Shown piece after piece: positions 55,626 through 57,763 of a stretch of DNA of 57,763 nucleotides (within the stretch, counting starts at the first letter, position 1; every line of letters starts with the position of its first letter). The notes below the pieces were generated by a model that saw only the letters and a program-made list of their open reading frames with translations, did not search any database and had not been told where the DNA came from. The DNA is taken from NCBI GenBank assembly GCA_026645735.1, contig JAPKMT010000017.1, positions 1 to 57,763 of the forward strand. The letters run 5' to 3'. Both the position numbers and the translations under genes were made by a program. This DNA is from Flexilinea sp. (GTDB lineage: Bacteria > Chloroflexota > Anaerolineae > Anaerolineales > Anaerolineaceae).

Positions 55626-57614
55626 TTACTTTTCGGGGTTGGCAAAATCGAGCAATACTTTTTGAACAGAAAAATATGCCTGTTTCGGTTGATAATCTGC
55701 ATCAAATAACAACGGAGCTGCATCTGTTACAGGAAAATCATACAGATTGTTTCTGATTTTGGCAGATATCCAGCTCATAGAATCACTCACACCCCAGGTT
55801 GAAAAAGAGATACAGACACCCGATTCGATACAAGCCTGCATCATATCGGCATATACTTGATTCTGAATTACTAGTTTTTCGTTAGGCGTACCTCTAAGTT
55901 CATGCAGATTGACGTCCATTTCAGTAATCATCAGTTTAACCCCCAGTTTTCCGATTTCCTTCATGGTTGCTGCAACTTCCTTTAAGTTTGGAGGTGTTTT
56001 ACTGTTCCCCGGAAGGAAGAAATGCATTTGCATACCGACGACGTCTATTGGAATATTCTTTTCTTTAAGCGAGCTAACCATTTCATAAAGTGCAGCGATA
56101 TTCGCTTTCGTTTCCAGATCTCTGGGGTTTTCATTATTTGCTGAATTCAGCAGTAAAATGCCATCCGGATCTGCTTCACGAGCCCATTGGAATGATTTCT
56201 CGACATATTCAGGTCCGATGTGATCAAACCAAAAATCTAATCCGGAAAATCGGTCTCGTTCAGGGGCTTCATTGGCAATACTCCAAATCTTGATTTTTCC
56301 CTTATAGCGATTGACAATCGTAGTGATATGGTTTTTCAGGATAACTAATAACTCTTCTTTAGAATAATTGCCGTTTTTCAGCCAAACCGGTAAGAAGCCT
56401 TCATCATAGGAACCCCAAACCAGATGAGAGGCACACAGTGTAAATCCAAGACGAAAGCTGTCATCAACAATTTGGTCCATAGTTTCAAAGTCATAATCAT
56501 CTGGACCTTTCCATATTTGCTCATCGGAAAATATACTCAGGTAAGCTAAATCATAATCATGATACATCACCTCGCTAAAACGGCGATCATCCATCCAATC
56601 CGGACTAAACTCAGTTCCGATCATTATTCCCAACGGAGATGCGAGTTCAGACAATCCGGGTTCTGTCAACCAGGATTTTTCGAATTTTCCTGAAGGCGGA
56701 GAAGAAAAAGAAAGATTCGAGACTTTTATCGTACCTGGATTTAGGACTGAGACTCCATATTGAAACCAGCCTTCCGGGAATAAGCCTTTATGAAGGCTCG
56801 CTGAAAGCAGTGGAAAATCGATTTGAAAAACTACATGATCCGTGTTATCAAAAATTTGCAATTGTTTGCCATTCTTGTCAGAAAAGACTAGTGTTATTTC
56901 TTCATCAACAGGAATTCCGATATCAAATCCTGCTGAACATTGATCCTTCGTACCATCATAAACACATAGAAAATAGTGATTTTTTCCAACGCTGATATCG
57001 AATCGGGTTATGCCATCCCACCATAGTCCTTGGAATGATCTCCCTATCAAATAAAATGAAATCCACTTGGAACCAATGTTTTCCAGTTTAAAATGAATGC
57101 GTAATTGATCCGGAACAGTATACCGGACAGAATCTTCGAAGGTTCCGATTTCTTCGCTTGATTTTGGCGTCAATATGATCTCACCGCCTGTCTCATTTGA
57201 ATTTGATAAAAATTTTGATGTGTCTACAATAGAACCCCAAGGTACTTCATCAAGAGACAGTTTGGGCAGGTTGTCGGGAATTATCAGCAGGGCACTTTTT
57301 GGCAGGAAACCATAACGGGTGTGATTTTCCATTTGAACTGCAATTTTCGCGAAATCTTGAAACAAGGCTGTCACGATCACTTCAGTTCCGGCGGGAATTA
57401 TGGTTAGTTTTTGGCAAAAATCAATACCAGGAAAATCAGAAAAAATAGCTCTTTCTTTCAGTACTTCGGAATGATTAGTATTGTCTCCAGGATAACCAAA
57501 AGCAGGTATCCCTGATAAAAAAAACAAATCTGCTAATCCGAGCAAAATCATAGCTGTCAGATTGAAAGCGGTAAAAAATCCTCTTTTATTTATTTCCAAA
57601 AAAATTTTCATCAT
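55626..57614 (-). CDS. Exported GH10-family glycoside hydrolase with SH3-like and beta-rich N-terminal domains
   Basis: 662 residues. Signal peptide or anchor (FTAFNLTAMILLGLADLFFLSGIPAFG in part), an SH3-like stretch at about 65-110 (IIPAGTEVIVTALFQDFAKI), a jelly-roll-like region at about 150-305, then a GH10 barrel at about 320-655. Catalytic Glu residues are in IWSIANEAPERD and LMITEMDVN. Usual GH10 markers are altered: HLVWGS for HxLVWH, GMQMHF for GxQxH, and STWGVSD for WGxxD. It may cut xylan or another beta-linked glycan outside the cell. It is convergent with the phosphatase gene, 9 bases apart. Confidence 0.87.
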   Translation of the reverse strand: MMKIFLEINKRGFFTAFNLTAMILLGLADLFFLSGIPAFGYPGDNTNHSEVLKERAIFSDFPGIDFCQKLTIIPAGTEVIVTALFQDFAKIAVQMENHTRYGFLPKSALLIIPDNLPKLSLDEVPWGSIVDTSKFLSNSNETGGEIILTPKSSEEIGTFEDSVRYTVPDQLRIHFKLENIGSKWISFYLIGRSFQGLWWDGITRFDISVGKNHYFLCVYDGTKDQCSAGFDIGIPVDEEITLVFSDKNGKQLQIFDNTDHVVFQIDFPLLSASLHKGLFPEGWFQYGVSVLNPGTIKVSNLSFSSPPSGKFEKSWLTEPGLSELASPLGIMIGTEFSPDWMDDRRFSEVMYHDYDLAYLSIFSDEQIWKGPDDYDFETMDQIVDDSFRLGFTLCASHLVWGSYDEGFLPVWLKNGNYSKEELLVILKNHITTIVNRYKGKIKIWSIANEAPERDRFSGLDFWFDHIGPEYVEKSFQWAREADPDGILLLNSANNENPRDLETKANIAALYEMVSSLKEKNIPIDVVGMQMHFFLPGNSKTPPNLKEVAATMKEIGKLGVKLMITEMDVNLHELRGTPNEKLVIQNQVYADMMQACIESGVCISFSTWGVSDSMSWISAKIRNNLYDFPVTDAAPLLFDADYQPKQAYFSVQKVLLDFANPEK

Positions 57615-57640
57615 AATAAAAAATATCTGCTATGACTAAC

Positions 57641-57763
57641 CTGCAATCCGAAATATGGAAAGGATCAATAGATGTTGTTTTGTTTTTGTGCTTAATATGG
57701 AAACAAATCAACAAATATTACTTTTTTGAAAATACAACATGATTCAAATTACTTTTGGCCAGT
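57641..57763. repeat. Dispersed hairpin repeat, copy 11, cut by window edge
   Basis: CTGCAATCCGAAATATGG at 57641, then a degenerate arm pair around 57673-57714 (GTTGTTTTGTTTTTGTG against GAAACAAATCAACAA). The right end is outside the window. Confidence 0.5.

Overview
ORGANISM. The window looks like the chromosome of an anaerobic, AT-rich bacterium, most plausibly a Chloroflexota of the class Anaerolineae. The reasons are a two-iron superoxide reductase, a transketone-free mix of anaerobe-type genes, a universal-stress-protein/GpgS fusion in a glucosylglycerate locus, a cysteine-type CcmE, and family content generally. This is inference: no rRNA or marker phylogeny is available here. I see no tRNA, rRNA, CRISPR array or intact transposase.

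LAYOUT. (1) 1-7.6 kb: an accessory region with two tandem Nif11-type RiPP precursor genes (the left one cut by the window edge), a large MalT-like LuxR regulator whose NTPase motifs look degenerate, and an exported transglutaminase-fold protein followed by an exported serine beta-lactamase-family protein. This block looks richer in G+C than its surroundings. (2) 8-15.3 kb: housekeeping and anaerobe genes: threonine aldolase, 5'-nucleotidase, Mrp ATPase, desulfoferrodoxin, LigA. (3) 15.8-20.4 kb: a compact four-gene cluster with two zinc-ribbon membrane proteins, a large DUF2207-like membrane protein ending in an alternating Cys-Ala tail, and a radical SAM/SPASM enzyme with an N-terminal PqqD-like peptide-recognition domain. 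This reads as a substrate and maturase pair and is the best candidate for a little-studied system. (4) 20.5-23.7 kb: methyltransferase, MalY-type lyase, DUF218 protein, cold-shock protein. (5) 24-29.4 kb: a cytochrome c maturation operon (CcmE, F, small membrane protein, A, B, C, D-like) whose CcmE carries Cys in place of the haem-binding His; a DNA-deoxyinosine glycosylase gene sits inside it. (6) 29.4-39.1 kb: a split chromate transporter, HD hydrolase, phosphodiester glycosidase, PfkB kinase, flavodoxin, CstA, and two phospholipid enzymes. (7) 39.4-48.9 kb: a sugar-type ABC importer operon with two permeases, two oxidoreductases and a nitrilase-family amidase, divergent from a LacI-family regulator. 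(8) 48.9-57.6 kb: a glucosylglycerate (probably mannosylglucosylglycerate) synthesis and phosphorolysis locus, with a GH10 enzyme beside it.

REPEATS. At least a dozen intergenic spacers carry one dispersed repeat family: roughly 100-150 bp, ends resembling CAGC[A/G]ATTCGAA and its complement, and in the better copies a long central hairpin (about 14-23 bp arms). The hairpin sequence differs between copies but its two arms change together, so the pairing rather than the sequence is preserved. A 46-bp copy behind ligA consists almost only of the ends.

HOW GENES WORK TOGETHER. The cluster at 15.8-20.4 kb probably makes a post-translationally modified envelope protein. The ccm genes attach haem to exported cytochromes. 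The importer operon is probably controlled by the divergent LacI regulator through a 21-bp palindrome at 47357. GpgS and a histidine phosphatase make glucosylglycerate, two GT4 enzymes may extend it, and a divergent GH13 phosphorylase may recover it.
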